Of a stretch of 6,080 bases of DNA, positions 1-6,061 are shown piece after piece; the first letter of the stretch is position 1, and each line of letters begins with the position of its first letter. The position numbers were made by a program, and so were the translations under genes. This DNA comes from CAZALT01 sp964485515. GTDB lineage: Bacteria > Actinomycetota > Acidimicrobiia > Acidimicrobiales > Acidimicrobilacustridaceae. Location: positions 1 to 6,080 of the forward strand of contig CAZALT010000197.1 of assembly GCA_964485515.1 (NCBI GenBank), given 5' to 3'. The notes under the pieces are model-generated. The model was given only the letters and a program-made list of their open reading frames with translations. It did no database searches and was not told where the DNA came from.

Positions 1-1
1 G

Positions 2-217
2 GCCGCGTTCGACCCGCTTCCGTTCGACGCGGATGCGGCTCGCGCCTACGGGCGCGTGTACGCCGCCGTGGCGTCGAGCGGCCGCAAGGCGCGCGGCGCG
101 CGGGCCGTCGACCTCCTCATCGCCGCGACCGCATGTGCCTCAGGCCTGCCGCTCTACACGCGCAATGGCGCGGACTTCGAGGCCCTCGGCGATCTCGTGG
201 AGGTCGTGGTCGTCTAG
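2..217 (+). CDS. vapC: PIN-domain ribonuclease toxin, VapC family (C-terminal part, 5' truncated by window edge)
   Basis: The first 71 codons visible, ending in TAG, match the C-terminal half of a PIN-domain protein. Fragment residues 36-48 read AVDLLIAATACAS, followed by LPLYTRNGADFEAL. This is the typical VapC end, where Asp37 and Asp58 of the fragment would be acidic residues of the metal-binding RNase site. The strand end EVVVV just before the stop is also usual. Family members are about 130 residues, so roughly the first 60, with the first catalytic Asp, lie upstream of the window. VapC toxins cleave RNA (often tRNA) and are neutralised by a VapB antitoxin, normally encoded just upstream; no antitoxin is visible here, so pairing is inferred. 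The next gene is 66 bases away and unrelated in function. A stand-alone PIN protein is the main alternative. Confidence 0.8.
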   Translation, partial: AAFDPLPFDADAARAYGRVYAAVASSGRKARGARAVDLLIAATACASGLPLYTRNGADFEALGDLVEVVVV

Positions 218-228
218 CGCGGTCATCA

Positions 229-248
229 CGAGATCTCGGATCGATCCG
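229..248. repeat. Two adjoining perfect palindromes between the toxin and the sigma factor gene
   Basis: CGAGATCTCG (229-238) and CGGATCGATCCG (237-248) are both perfect palindromes and share two bases. They sit in the 66-base gap after the PIN toxin stop and about 36 bases upstream of the first sigma factor ATG. They could be a protein-binding site controlling the downstream unit or a weak hairpin. There is no T-tract, so this is not a standard terminator. GATC- and TCGA-rich words are common in such DNA, so chance is a real alternative. Confidence 0.3.
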
Positions 249-283
249 GGCACGCTTTCGGTCGCTCGACGGTCAGTAGGGGT

Positions 284-832
284 ATGGGCGTCGATGTGGG
301 AGCGCGGGTGATCGAACCGGATCCACCGGATGGGGAAGCGACCGACTCGACCGACTCGACCGACTCGACCGACTCGTTCGATGTGGTCTACGCCGATCAA
401 CGGACAGCGGTCGTGCGTGTCGCCTACCTGATCGTTCGTTCGCAGCCGGTCGCCGAGGAGCTCGCCCAGGAGGCGTTCCTCCGGCTCTACCGGGACTTCG
501 ACGCCGTCGAGAACCCACGAGGCTTCCTGCGCACCGCGGTGGTGCGCCTCGCCATCACGTCGCGATCGCGCACGCAGATGGAGCACGACCGCACGCTCCG
601 GCTCGTCCGGGAGACCTCGACCTCTCCGGTCGAGCCCGACGAGACCTGGGATGCCATCGGACGACTCCGCCCCGAGCATGCCGCGGTCCTGGTGCTGCGC
701 TTCTACGAGGACCTCGACCACAAAGAGATCGCCCGGATCCTGAACTGCCCGACCGCGACCGCGCGCAGCCGCCTGCGCCGCGCCCTGGCGGATCTCCGCA
801 AGGAGCTCGAACGAGACGGAGACGAACGATGA
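284..832 (+). CDS. Small sigma-70 family RNA polymerase factor (ECF / SigE-like)
   Basis: This 182-residue protein has the two-domain build of a group 4 sigma factor, which directs RNA polymerase to a specific promoter set. Region 2 spans about residues 32-97, including YLIVRSQPVAEELAQEAFLR and NPRGFLRTAVVRLA, for core binding and -10 melting. Region 4 spans about 121-175: LRPEHAAVLVLRFYEDLDHK, then EIARILNCPTATARSRLRRA, the -35-recognising helix-turn-helix. No C-terminal SnoaL-type extension is present. A TDS x4 repeat fills residues 20-31, just before region 2. The ATG at 284 has no well-spaced ribosome site, whereas GTG 308 has GGGAG five bases upstream, so the true protein may be eight residues shorter. 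The downstream membrane protein overlaps by 4 bases (ATGA), implying translational coupling and a sigma/regulator pair. The exact ECF group cannot be assigned by eye. Confidence 0.88.
   Translation: MGVDVGARVIEPDPPDGEATDSTDSTDSTDSFDVVYADQRTAVVRVAYLIVRSQPVAEELAQEAFLRLYRDFDAVENPRGFLRTAVVRLAITSRSRTQMEHDRTLRLVRETSTSPVEPDETWDAIGRLRPEHAAVLVLRFYEDLDHKEIARILNCPTATARSRLRRALADLRKELERDGDER
298..302 (+). promoter_or_regulatory. Candidate ribosome binding site favouring a GTG 308 start of the sigma factor
   Basis: GGGAG lies five bases before an in-frame GTG at 308, which is good Shine-Dalgarno spacing. The upstream ATG at 284 has only the purine run AGTAGGGG almost touching it, which is too close. This site therefore argues for GTG 308, although a leaderless or ATG 284 start cannot be excluded. 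Confidence 0.35.
341..376 (+). repeat. Four perfect tandem copies of a 9-base unit (ACCGACTCG) inside the sigma factor gene
   Basis: ACCGACTCG occurs four times in a row without mismatch, encoding Thr-Asp-Ser x4 at residues 20-31. The unit is a multiple of three, so copy-number change would lengthen or shorten the acidic N-terminal tail without breaking the frame. The copies are identical at the DNA level, including third positions, pointing to recent expansion by slippage rather than to selected protein sequence. Confidence 0.9.
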
Positions 833-2556
833 CCGGACCCGATGACGAGCTCGCCGAAGCTGTCCGCGCCTCGCTGCGCCACCAGGCCGATCGGATCACG
901 CTGACCGACGAACCGTTCGACCCCGACCGAGTCGCGGCCCGCCGACTGGGCGACGGCGATGAGCTGGCCGGTCGACGAGCTCGTGGCCGGTCGCTCGCCG
1001 CCGTGGCGGCGGGGATCGTCCTCCTGTTGATCGCGGCAGGCGTGCTGGTCACGCGTGGGAGCCGCGACGAGGCGAGCGTGCACACCGTCTCGCCACCTGC
1101 TGAGGAGGGTCTGCGCCACGTGCTCCCGCCGCTCGCACCCGAAGGCGTCGAGTGGTGGGTGGAGAGCTACCAGCCCAACGCGGAGCGCGATCGACCTCCA
1201 CAGTACGAGGTGGCCTTCACCCGCAATGGCTTCCAATGGCGCCTGCTCGTGGGAGCGAACGGACCCGAGCCGGTCGGTGATCCTGTCGTCGTCGGCGACC
1301 GTTCCGTGAACCTGTTCTCGTTCGACACGAACCGCGTCACGTCGCTCGCCTCCTGGTGGGACCCGTCGGGGCAACTCGTGCAGCTGGAGGGGCGGGCTCC
1401 CGGATACGCCGGGTTGCCGACGACCGAGGAGGTGACCGCGATCGTCGAGCTCATCCATCCGGTCGACGACGAGGCGTGGCTCGCGGCGTTGAACCCACCG
1501 CGGGGGGCGGTCTACCCGCCGGCCAAGGATCCGACGGTCGACTTCTTCATGGCCATGGCCTCGCAGCCCCTGCACCTCGGAATCGACGCGCCGCCAGGTC
1601 GCGCCCGGTTGTCCGTGTGGCCGTGGCGTCAGACCCAGTCGGAGCTCGACGTCGAGGGCTACGCGCCGGCCGCGTTCCGGCTCGTCACCGACCGGATGCA
1701 TCCGGAGTGGACGATGGAGGTGCAGTCGGGCGATCCGATCGCCGTCCGGGGCACCGAGGGCATCCTCGACCTCGAAGCCGGCAACCTTCCGGGGGAGGAA
1801 GGCAGCACGGACAAGCCCGGGTGGACCGGCACGTTCGTGCGTGGCTACAACCGGTCGATCACGTGGAGCGAGGGTGGATCGACGGTCCAGCTCACCTTCC
1901 TCGATGGCCCGACCGTCGACGAAGCCCTCGCCGTGGCGAGCTCGCTCGTGGTCCTCGACGACGAGCAGTGGTCCGCGCTGCTGTTCCCAGAGAGGCGGCC
2001 GGGCGAGATCACCGACGACACGACGCCCACCACCATCGCTCCGGATGTCGTGGCCGAGACCACGACGACGACGTCCGTCACGGTTGAGGTTCCGCCCGAC
2101 GACGCGCCGGTTTCGATCCCTGAGCCCGAAGGGCCGATCGACTCGAGCGCCGTGCGCACCCGACTCGAGTTGGACACCTCGTCGGTCGCGGGTGGCGGGA
2201 CGATCGAAGGTCGGGTCGTCGTGAACAACGACACCGGTGCACCGATCCAGGTCATCTCCTGCATGTCGGTCTTCCATGCGGGTCTGCAGAACGACCGATT
2301 GTTCGCCGTTCCCGGCAGTCGGATGTGTGCCACGGGATTCGACATCCCGGCGGGCGAGTCGACTTGGGCCGTCACCATCGCGGTGACGTATGCGGCCTGC
2401 ACCCAAGACCCCGGCTCGGCAACGGAGTCGACGCCACTTTGCACGTCGGGGCCGACCCCTGGGATTCCGCCCCTCCCGCCTGGTCGCTACTCCACGGTCG
2501 TGATCGTCCCGGAGGGATTCCCCGTACCCGCTCCGGTCGAGATCACCGTCACCTGA
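829..2556 (+). CDS. Single-pass membrane protein paired with the sigma factor (putative anti-sigma or regulator; large extracytoplasmic part)
   Basis: This 575-residue protein starts at the ATG overlapping the sigma stop, with GGAG seven bases upstream. Residues 1-54 are charged and probably cytoplasmic. Residues 55-75 (from SLAAVAAGIVLLLIAAGVLVT) form the only clear membrane helix, and the preceding RRARGR predicts N-in/C-out. About 500 residues should therefore lie outside. Two similar domains are visible, about 100-225 and 255-390, each ending in a DDExWxAL motif (213-220, 377-384). A Thr/Pro-rich linker (396-425) follows, then a probable beta-sandwich (441-575) with four cysteines (478, 500, 524, 538), the only ones in the protein. 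There is no HxxxCxxC zinc motif, so it is not a classical zinc anti-sigma factor. Gene order suggests that the short N-terminal tail holds the sigma factor, but this is inferred from position only. I do not recognise a named family. Confidence 0.8.
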   Translation: MTGPDDELAEAVRASLRHQADRITLTDEPFDPDRVAARRLGDGDELAGRRARGRSLAAVAAGIVLLLIAAGVLVTRGSRDEASVHTVSPPAEEGLRHVLPPLAPEGVEWWVESYQPNAERDRPPQYEVAFTRNGFQWRLLVGANGPEPVGDPVVVGDRSVNLFSFDTNRVTSLASWWDPSGQLVQLEGRAPGYAGLPTTEEVTAIVELIHPVDDEAWLAALNPPRGAVYPPAKDPTVDFFMAMASQPLHLGIDAPPGRARLSVWPWRQTQSELDVEGYAPAAFRLVTDRMHPEWTMEVQSGDPIAVRGTEGILDLEAGNLPGEEGSTDKPGWTGTFVRGYNRSITWSEGGSTVQLTFLDGPTVDEALAVASSLVVLDDEQWSALLFPERRPGEITDDTTPTTIAPDVVAETTTTTSVTVEVPPDDAPVSIPEPEGPIDSSAVRTRLELDTSSVAGGGTIEGRVVVNNDTGAPIQVISCMSVFHAGLQNDRLFAVPGSRMCATGFDIPAGESTWAVTIAVTYAACTQDPGSATESTPLCTSGPTPGIPPLPPGRYSTVVIVPEGFPVPAPVEITVT

Positions 2557-2609
2557 AGGGAGCGCGCCCGACCACCGAAGATCGTGATCCAGGAAAGGGT
2601 TGTTCGCTT

Positions 2610-3788
2610 CTATCCGTTGCGCTCGGCGGCTCTCGCCAGCAACCCGCGGGCGATGACCAGGCGTTGGATCTCGTTGGTGCCCTCGCCGATGATCATGAGC
2701 GGGGCGTCGCGGTAGAGGCGCTCGACGGGGAAGTCGGTGGTGTAGCCCACGCCGCCGTGGATGCGCATGGCCTCGGTGGCGAGCTCGAGGGCGGTCTCGC
2801 TGGCGAACAGCTTGGCCATGCCGGCCTCGACGTCGCAGCGCAGGCCGGCGGTCTTGCGCTCGGCCGCGTTGCGGGTGAGCAGCCGTGCGGCTTCGAGCTT
2901 GGTGGCCATGTCGGCCAGCTTGAGCTGGATGGCCTGGTGCTCGGCGATCGGCTTGCCGAACGTCTCGCGCTGCTGGGCGTAGGACAGCGCGGCATCGAAC
3001 GCGGCGCGGGCCACGCCGGTGGCGCGCGACGCGATGTTGATGCGGCCGATCTCGAGCACGCTGAGGATCTGGGCCAGGCCGCGGCCGGGTTCGCCGATGA
3101 GGTTGGCGGCGGGGACCCGGTGGCCGTCGTAGGACATCTCGACGGTCTCGATGCCCTTGTAGCCGAGCTTGCCCTCGTTCTTGGAGGTGGTGATGCCCTC
3201 GAAGACCGGACCGGGGTCCTTCTCGACGATGAAGGTCGTGTAGCCCTCCTCGGTCTTGGTCACGAGCGCCACGATGGACGCCCGCTCGCCGTTGGTCACC
3301 CAGCTCTTGGTGCCGGTGATGACGAACTCGTCGCCGTCGCGCACGGCCTTGCACGAGATGTTGCGGGTGTCGCTGCCGGCGTCGGGCTCGGACAGCGACA
3401 TGGCGCCGCGCTTGTCGCCCGTGGCCATGGTGGGGAGGAACTGAGCCTTCTGCTCCTCGGTGCCGAACGACATGAGCAGCGTGGCGGCCATGGTGTGGGT
3501 GTTGATGATGCCGGTGAGGGTCATCCACCCGTAGGCGAGCTCCTCGATGATGGCGACGTAGGTGAGCAGGTCCAGGCCCAACCCGCCGTACTGCTCGGGG
3601 ATGGTGACGCCGAACAGGCCCATGTCGCGCATGCCGGCCACGATCTCGGTGGGGAACTCGTCGGCGTGCTCCAGTTCGCTGACGACCGGGGTGACCTCCT
3701 TGGCGACGAAGCGGCGGACGGTCTGGATGATCTCTTCGCGGATCTCCGGATCGGTGTCGACTGCGTAGGGGTTCACGTTGGCGGGCAT
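2610..3788 (-). CDS. Acyl-CoA dehydrogenase (canonical, homomeric type)
   Basis: This is a 392-residue flavoenzyme that should oxidise an acyl-CoA to the trans-2-enoyl-CoA, passing electrons to electron-transfer flavoprotein. In order, it shows an N-terminal helical domain (about 14-125, with LFGVTIPEQYGGLGLD at 58-73), the flavin motif LSEPDAGSD (132-140), a beta domain to about 235, and a C-terminal helical domain. The latter contains RETFGKPIAEHQAIQ (274-288, flavin contacts across the dimer), MRIHGGVGYT (341-350) and GEGTNEIQR, whose Glu369 is the expected catalytic base. All expected motifs are intact. The chosen start (MPANVNP) gives normal family length and has AGGAG 13 bases upstream, a rather long gap. 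An ATG at 3848 would add 20 residues unlike the family. The gene converges on the membrane protein gene and diverges from the FadE-like pair. The substrate is not readable; short or branched acyl-CoAs are typical of such enzymes. Confidence 0.93.
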   Translation of the reverse strand: MPANVNPYAVDTDPEIREEIIQTVRRFVAKEVTPVVSELEHADEFPTEIVAGMRDMGLFGVTIPEQYGGLGLDLLTYVAIIEELAYGWMTLTGIINTHTMAATLLMSFGTEEQKAQFLPTMATGDKRGAMSLSEPDAGSDTRNISCKAVRDGDEFVITGTKSWVTNGERASIVALVTKTEEGYTTFIVEKDPGPVFEGITTSKNEGKLGYKGIETVEMSYDGHRVPAANLIGEPGRGLAQILSVLEIGRINIASRATGVARAAFDAALSYAQQRETFGKPIAEHQAIQLKLADMATKLEAARLLTRNAAERKTAGLRCDVEAGMAKLFASETALELATEAMRIHGGVGYTTDFPVERLYRDAPLMIIGEGTNEIQRLVIARGLLARAAERNG

Positions 3789-3810
3789 GATTGGACAGTA
3801 GCTCCTGATG

Positions 3811-3826
3811 TTGACGTCGATCTCAA
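3811..3826. promoter_or_regulatory. Candidate operator: imperfect 16-base palindrome between divergent acyl-CoA dehydrogenase genes
   Basis: TTGACGTCGATCTCAA reads TTGA-nn-TCGA-nn-TCAA, with 12 of 16 bases in symmetric pairs. It lies in the 121-base spacer between the two divergent dehydrogenase units, where a TetR- or FadR-type repressor of fatty acid genes often binds. It falls inside the leader of the - strand gene (about 23-38 bases before its ATG) and 84 bases before the + strand GTG. The regulator itself is not in the window, so the assignment is inference from symmetry and position. Confidence 0.35.
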
Positions 3827-3853
3827 TTTTGGAGAACACTCTTTCCATGTCGA

Positions 3854-3882
3854 GTACTACGCGTTCTCACGTCCCCTGGCAA
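3854..3882 (-). promoter_or_regulatory. Candidate sigma-70-type promoter for the - strand acyl-CoA dehydrogenase
   Basis: Read on the - strand, TTGCCA (3882-3877) matches the -35 consensus at five of six bases. It is followed after exactly 17 bases by TAGTAC (3859-3854), a weaker -10. Transcription would start near 3847, leaving a leader of about 60 bases that contains the palindrome at 3811-3826. The -10 match is poor, so this is tentative. No convincing + strand promoter was found in the same spacer. Confidence 0.25.
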
Positions 3883-3894
3883 GCGGGTCGCCTC

Positions 3895-3900
3895 GGGAGG
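3895..3900 (+). promoter_or_regulatory. Ribosome binding site setting the GTG start of the short acyl-CoA dehydrogenase
   Basis: GGGAGG is a strong Shine-Dalgarno match nine bases before GTG 3910. An in-frame TAA at 3907-3909 directly precedes that GTG, so no earlier start is possible. Together these fix a start that a search for ATG alone would miss. Confidence 0.75.
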
Positions 3901-3909
3901 TCCGTCTAA

Positions 3910-4950
3910 GTGGACGTCCGACTCTCCACCGAGCAGCAGGCGCTCGAGGACGCGGCGGCGCAGGTCATCGACCGCCTCGCTCCCGAGACCGTTGGTGTGC
4001 TCGACGACGCGGAGCGGCGCGCCAAGCTCGATGCCGCCGTCGCGGCCTCGGGCTGGCGCGAGCTGCGCACAGCCGACGACGACGGGGCCCCGTGGGCGTC
4101 GGGCGTCGAAGTGGGCATCATCGCCGAGCAACTCGGACGGGGCGTCGCCGATGCCGCGTTCCTCGGTCCGGTGCTGGCCGCCGATCTGCGCCGTCGTGCC
4201 GGAGCGCCCGCCGCCACCACCCCGGAGACCATCGCCCTGACCGCCGGGCTCGGCACGCTCGCCGTCGCGAACCTTGCGGGCACACCTGACGGCGCGGTCG
4301 GCTTCGACACCGCCGGCACCGAAGCCGCGTTGCTCGTGCGTCCCGCCGAGGGCGGCTGGGAGCTGGTCTCGGCATCGATCCACTCGGGGGCACCGGCGAC
4401 CGACCTCACCCGTTCGATTGCAGCGATCCCGACGGGGTCTGCGGTGGAACCCGTCGGGGCGACGCAGGACCTCACGGACCGCGACCTCACCTCGTGGTTG
4501 GCCCTCGGGCTCGCCGCCACCAGCGCCGACCTCGTCGGCACGATGGCCGGCGCCGTCGAGCTGGCCACCGACTACGCCAAGGAGCGCAGCCAGTACGGCA
4601 CGGCCATCGGGTCGTTCCAAGCGGTTCAGCACATGCTCGCCGACGCCTTCACCTGGACCGAAGGGTCCCGCAGCATCGCCCGCTACGCCACCTGGGCCGC
4701 CGACGCGCTCAAGCCCAGTGAGGCGATCACCGCGGCGGCGACGGCCAAGGCCTACAGCGCCCGCGCCGCCCGCAAGGCGATCGAGGCGTCCATCCAGGTG
4801 CACGGCGGCATCGGCAACACGTGGGAGTGCCTGGCCCACGTGCAGCTGCGCCGTGCGCTGTTGTCCACCGAGCTGTTCGGTGGGATCGATGCCAGCCTCG
4901 CCATGGTGCTGGCCGACCGAGGGATCGGAGCTGTCGATGGACTTCGGTGA
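3910..4950 (+). CDS. Acyl-CoA dehydrogenase-like protein, short subunit of a probable heteromeric FadE pair
   Basis: This 346-residue protein is clearly related to acyl-CoA dehydrogenases but shorter than the usual 380-400. It opens like the family (VDVRLSTEQQALEDAAAQVI) and has a conventional C-terminal helical domain: YAKERSQYGTAIGSFQAVQH (222-241) supplies the Arg and Gln that normally hold the flavin of the neighbouring subunit, and IQVHGGIGNTWE (295-306) is the family glycine motif. The central domain (about 105-190) has diverged and shows no SEPxAGSD flavin motif. The C-terminus lacks the EGTxEIQ segment with the catalytic Glu, ending instead in LRRALLSTELFGGIDASLAM. Alone it should not be a complete enzyme. 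The partner gene overlaps by 14 bases, fitting a 1:1 complex as known for mycobacterial FadE28-FadE29-type pairs. GTG start with GGGAGG nine bases before. Confidence 0.9.
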   Translation: MDVRLSTEQQALEDAAAQVIDRLAPETVGVLDDAERRAKLDAAVAASGWRELRTADDDGAPWASGVEVGIIAEQLGRGVADAAFLGPVLAADLRRRAGAPAATTPETIALTAGLGTLAVANLAGTPDGAVGFDTAGTEAALLVRPAEGGWELVSASIHSGAPATDLTRSIAAIPTGSAVEPVGATQDLTDRDLTSWLALGLAATSADLVGTMAGAVELATDYAKERSQYGTAIGSFQAVQHMLADAFTWTEGSRSIARYATWAADALKPSEAITAAATAKAYSARAARKAIEASIQVHGGIGNTWECLAHVQLRRALLSTELFGGIDASLAMVLADRGIGAVDGLR

Positions 4951-6061
4951 TTCGCCTGAAGAGGCCGAGTTCCGCACCCGCCTGCGTTCGTGGCTCGAGG
5001 ACAACACCCCCGACCTGGGGGCGTCGTCGACCTCAGATGAGTACTGGGAGGGCCAGCCGGCCTGGCACCAGTCGCTGTTCGACGCCGGCTACTTCGGCAT
5101 GTCGTGGCCCAGCGACATCGGTGGCCAGGAGCTGCCCAACACCTACGACGTGATCGTCGATGAGGAGCTGGCTGCGGCCGGCGCGCCGCCCCGGCCGAGC
5201 CTGGGCTACCTGGTGCACGGCATCCTCGAGCACGGCAACGCCGACATCCGCGCCCGGTTCCTCCCCGGTTGCGTCAGCGGCCGCGAGCGGTGGTGCCAGG
5301 GCTTCAGCGAGCCCGACGCCGGCTCCGACCTCGCGTCGCTGCGCACCCGCGCCGAGCTCGACGGCGACGAGTACGTCATCACCGGCCACAAGGTGTGGAC
5401 CAGCTACTCCGATCTCGCCGAGTGGTGCCTGGTCCTCGCCCGTACCGACAACGACGTCCCCAAGCACAAGGGGATCTCGGCGTTCATCGTGAAGATGGAC
5501 CAGCCCGGTGTCGAGCGTCGGCCGTTGCCCATGATCAACGGGGTGACCCGCGAGTTCGGCGAGGTCATCTTCGACGGCGCGCGCGTGCCGGCCACCGACA
5601 TGGTGGGCGATCCCGGCGGTGGATGGAAGCTGGCCATGACCGTGGTCAGCCACGAGCGCGAGCCCCACGAGCTCGGCTACATCGCCCGCTACCGCAAGGT
5701 CGCCAAGCAGCTCGCCAAGGACGTCGCCGCCGATCCGGCGGCGTTCGGCGACGAGCAGCGACGCGACCTGGCCTGGGCCATCGTCGAGGCCGAGATGCTG
5801 CGAGCCCACGGCGCCCGGCGTCTGTCGGACCGCCTCGGCGGGCTGCACCACGGCCCCGAGGGCTCGGTCGACAAGCTGCTCATGACCGAGGTCGAACAAG
5901 CCGTCGGTCACGCCGCTCTGTCGGTCGGCGCCGACCTGGTCGACGCCGACGACGAGTCGTTGAAGGTGTACCTGTACTCCCGGGCGCAGAGCGTCATGGG
6001 CGGAACGTCGCAGATCCAGCGCAACCTGGTCGCGACCCTGATGTTGGGACTACCCCGATGA
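4937..6061 (+). CDS. Acyl-CoA dehydrogenase, large (substrate/flavin-binding) subunit of a probable heteromeric FadE pair
   Basis: This 374-residue protein starts at ATG 4937, six bases after GGAG and inside the end of the preceding gene. Its N-terminal and central domains are typical: FGMSWPSDIGGQELP (53-67), GFSEPDAGSD (122-131, flavin contact), VITGHKVWTSYS (147-158) and GDPGGGWKLAM (224-234). In the C-terminal domain the usual catalytic Glu of EGTxEIQ is Gly (VMGGTSQIQRN, 353-363). Instead, Glu240 in SHERE sits where isovaleryl-CoA dehydrogenase carries its base, so it probably takes that role. The R-x-FG-FQ flavin motif and the HGGxG motif are missing; both are present in the upstream protein. 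The ending RNLVATLMLGLPR is typical of FadE29-like subunits. The pair should dehydrogenate an acyl-CoA, perhaps a bulky one such as a steroid side chain, but the substrate is inference. Confidence 0.92.
   Translation: MDFGDSPEEAEFRTRLRSWLEDNTPDLGASSTSDEYWEGQPAWHQSLFDAGYFGMSWPSDIGGQELPNTYDVIVDEELAAAGAPPRPSLGYLVHGILEHGNADIRARFLPGCVSGRERWCQGFSEPDAGSDLASLRTRAELDGDEYVITGHKVWTSYSDLAEWCLVLARTDNDVPKHKGISAFIVKMDQPGVERRPLPMINGVTREFGEVIFDGARVPATDMVGDPGGGWKLAMTVVSHEREPHELGYIARYRKVAKQLAKDVAADPAAFGDEQRRDLAWAIVEAEMLRAHGARRLSDRLGGLHHGPEGSVDKLLMTEVEQAVGHAALSVGADLVDADDESLKVYLYSRAQSVMGGTSQIQRNLVATLMLGLPR

Noticed and set aside
140..721. Open - strand frame across the toxin end and the sigma factor gene
   Set aside because: It is the complement of clear PIN and sigma-70 coding sequence and shows no motifs of its own.
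829..990. Zinc-binding anti-sigma domain at the N-terminus of the membrane protein
   Set aside because: There is no cysteine before residue 478, so the HxxxCxxC motif is absent.
2557..2609. A terminator between the convergent genes
   Set aside because: I found no strong stem-loop with a T-tract in either direction; GGGAGCGCGCCC forms only a very short stem.
703..3528. A very long open frame on the - strand running antisense through the membrane protein gene and into the acyl-CoA dehydrogenase gene
   Set aside because: Its translation is Arg/His/Gly-rich low-complexity sequence with no family motif. Long antisense open frames are a by-product of high GC, and the overlapped frames encode recognisable proteins.
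3811..3839. TTGACG as a + strand -35 element for the dehydrogenase pair
   Set aside because: The hexamer 17 bases downstream is GAGAAC, with no acceptable -10. TTGACG is better explained as one arm of the palindrome.
3789..3848. Upstream ATG that would extend the - strand acyl-CoA dehydrogenase by 20 residues
   Set aside because: The extra residues (starting MERVFSKIEID) do not resemble the family. They cover the AT-rich spacer with the palindrome, and the shorter start gives the usual length.
2325..4289. A long + strand open frame antisense to the - strand acyl-CoA dehydrogenase
   Set aside because: It is Gly/Ala/Leu/Asp-rich without any domain pattern, and the opposite strand carries an intact enzyme with every catalytic motif.
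4274..4936. Extension of the long acyl-CoA dehydrogenase upstream in its open frame
   Set aside because: The upstream translation is Arg/Pro/Ser-rich shadow of the short subunit gene. ATG 4937 has a good ribosome site and begins with typical family sequence.
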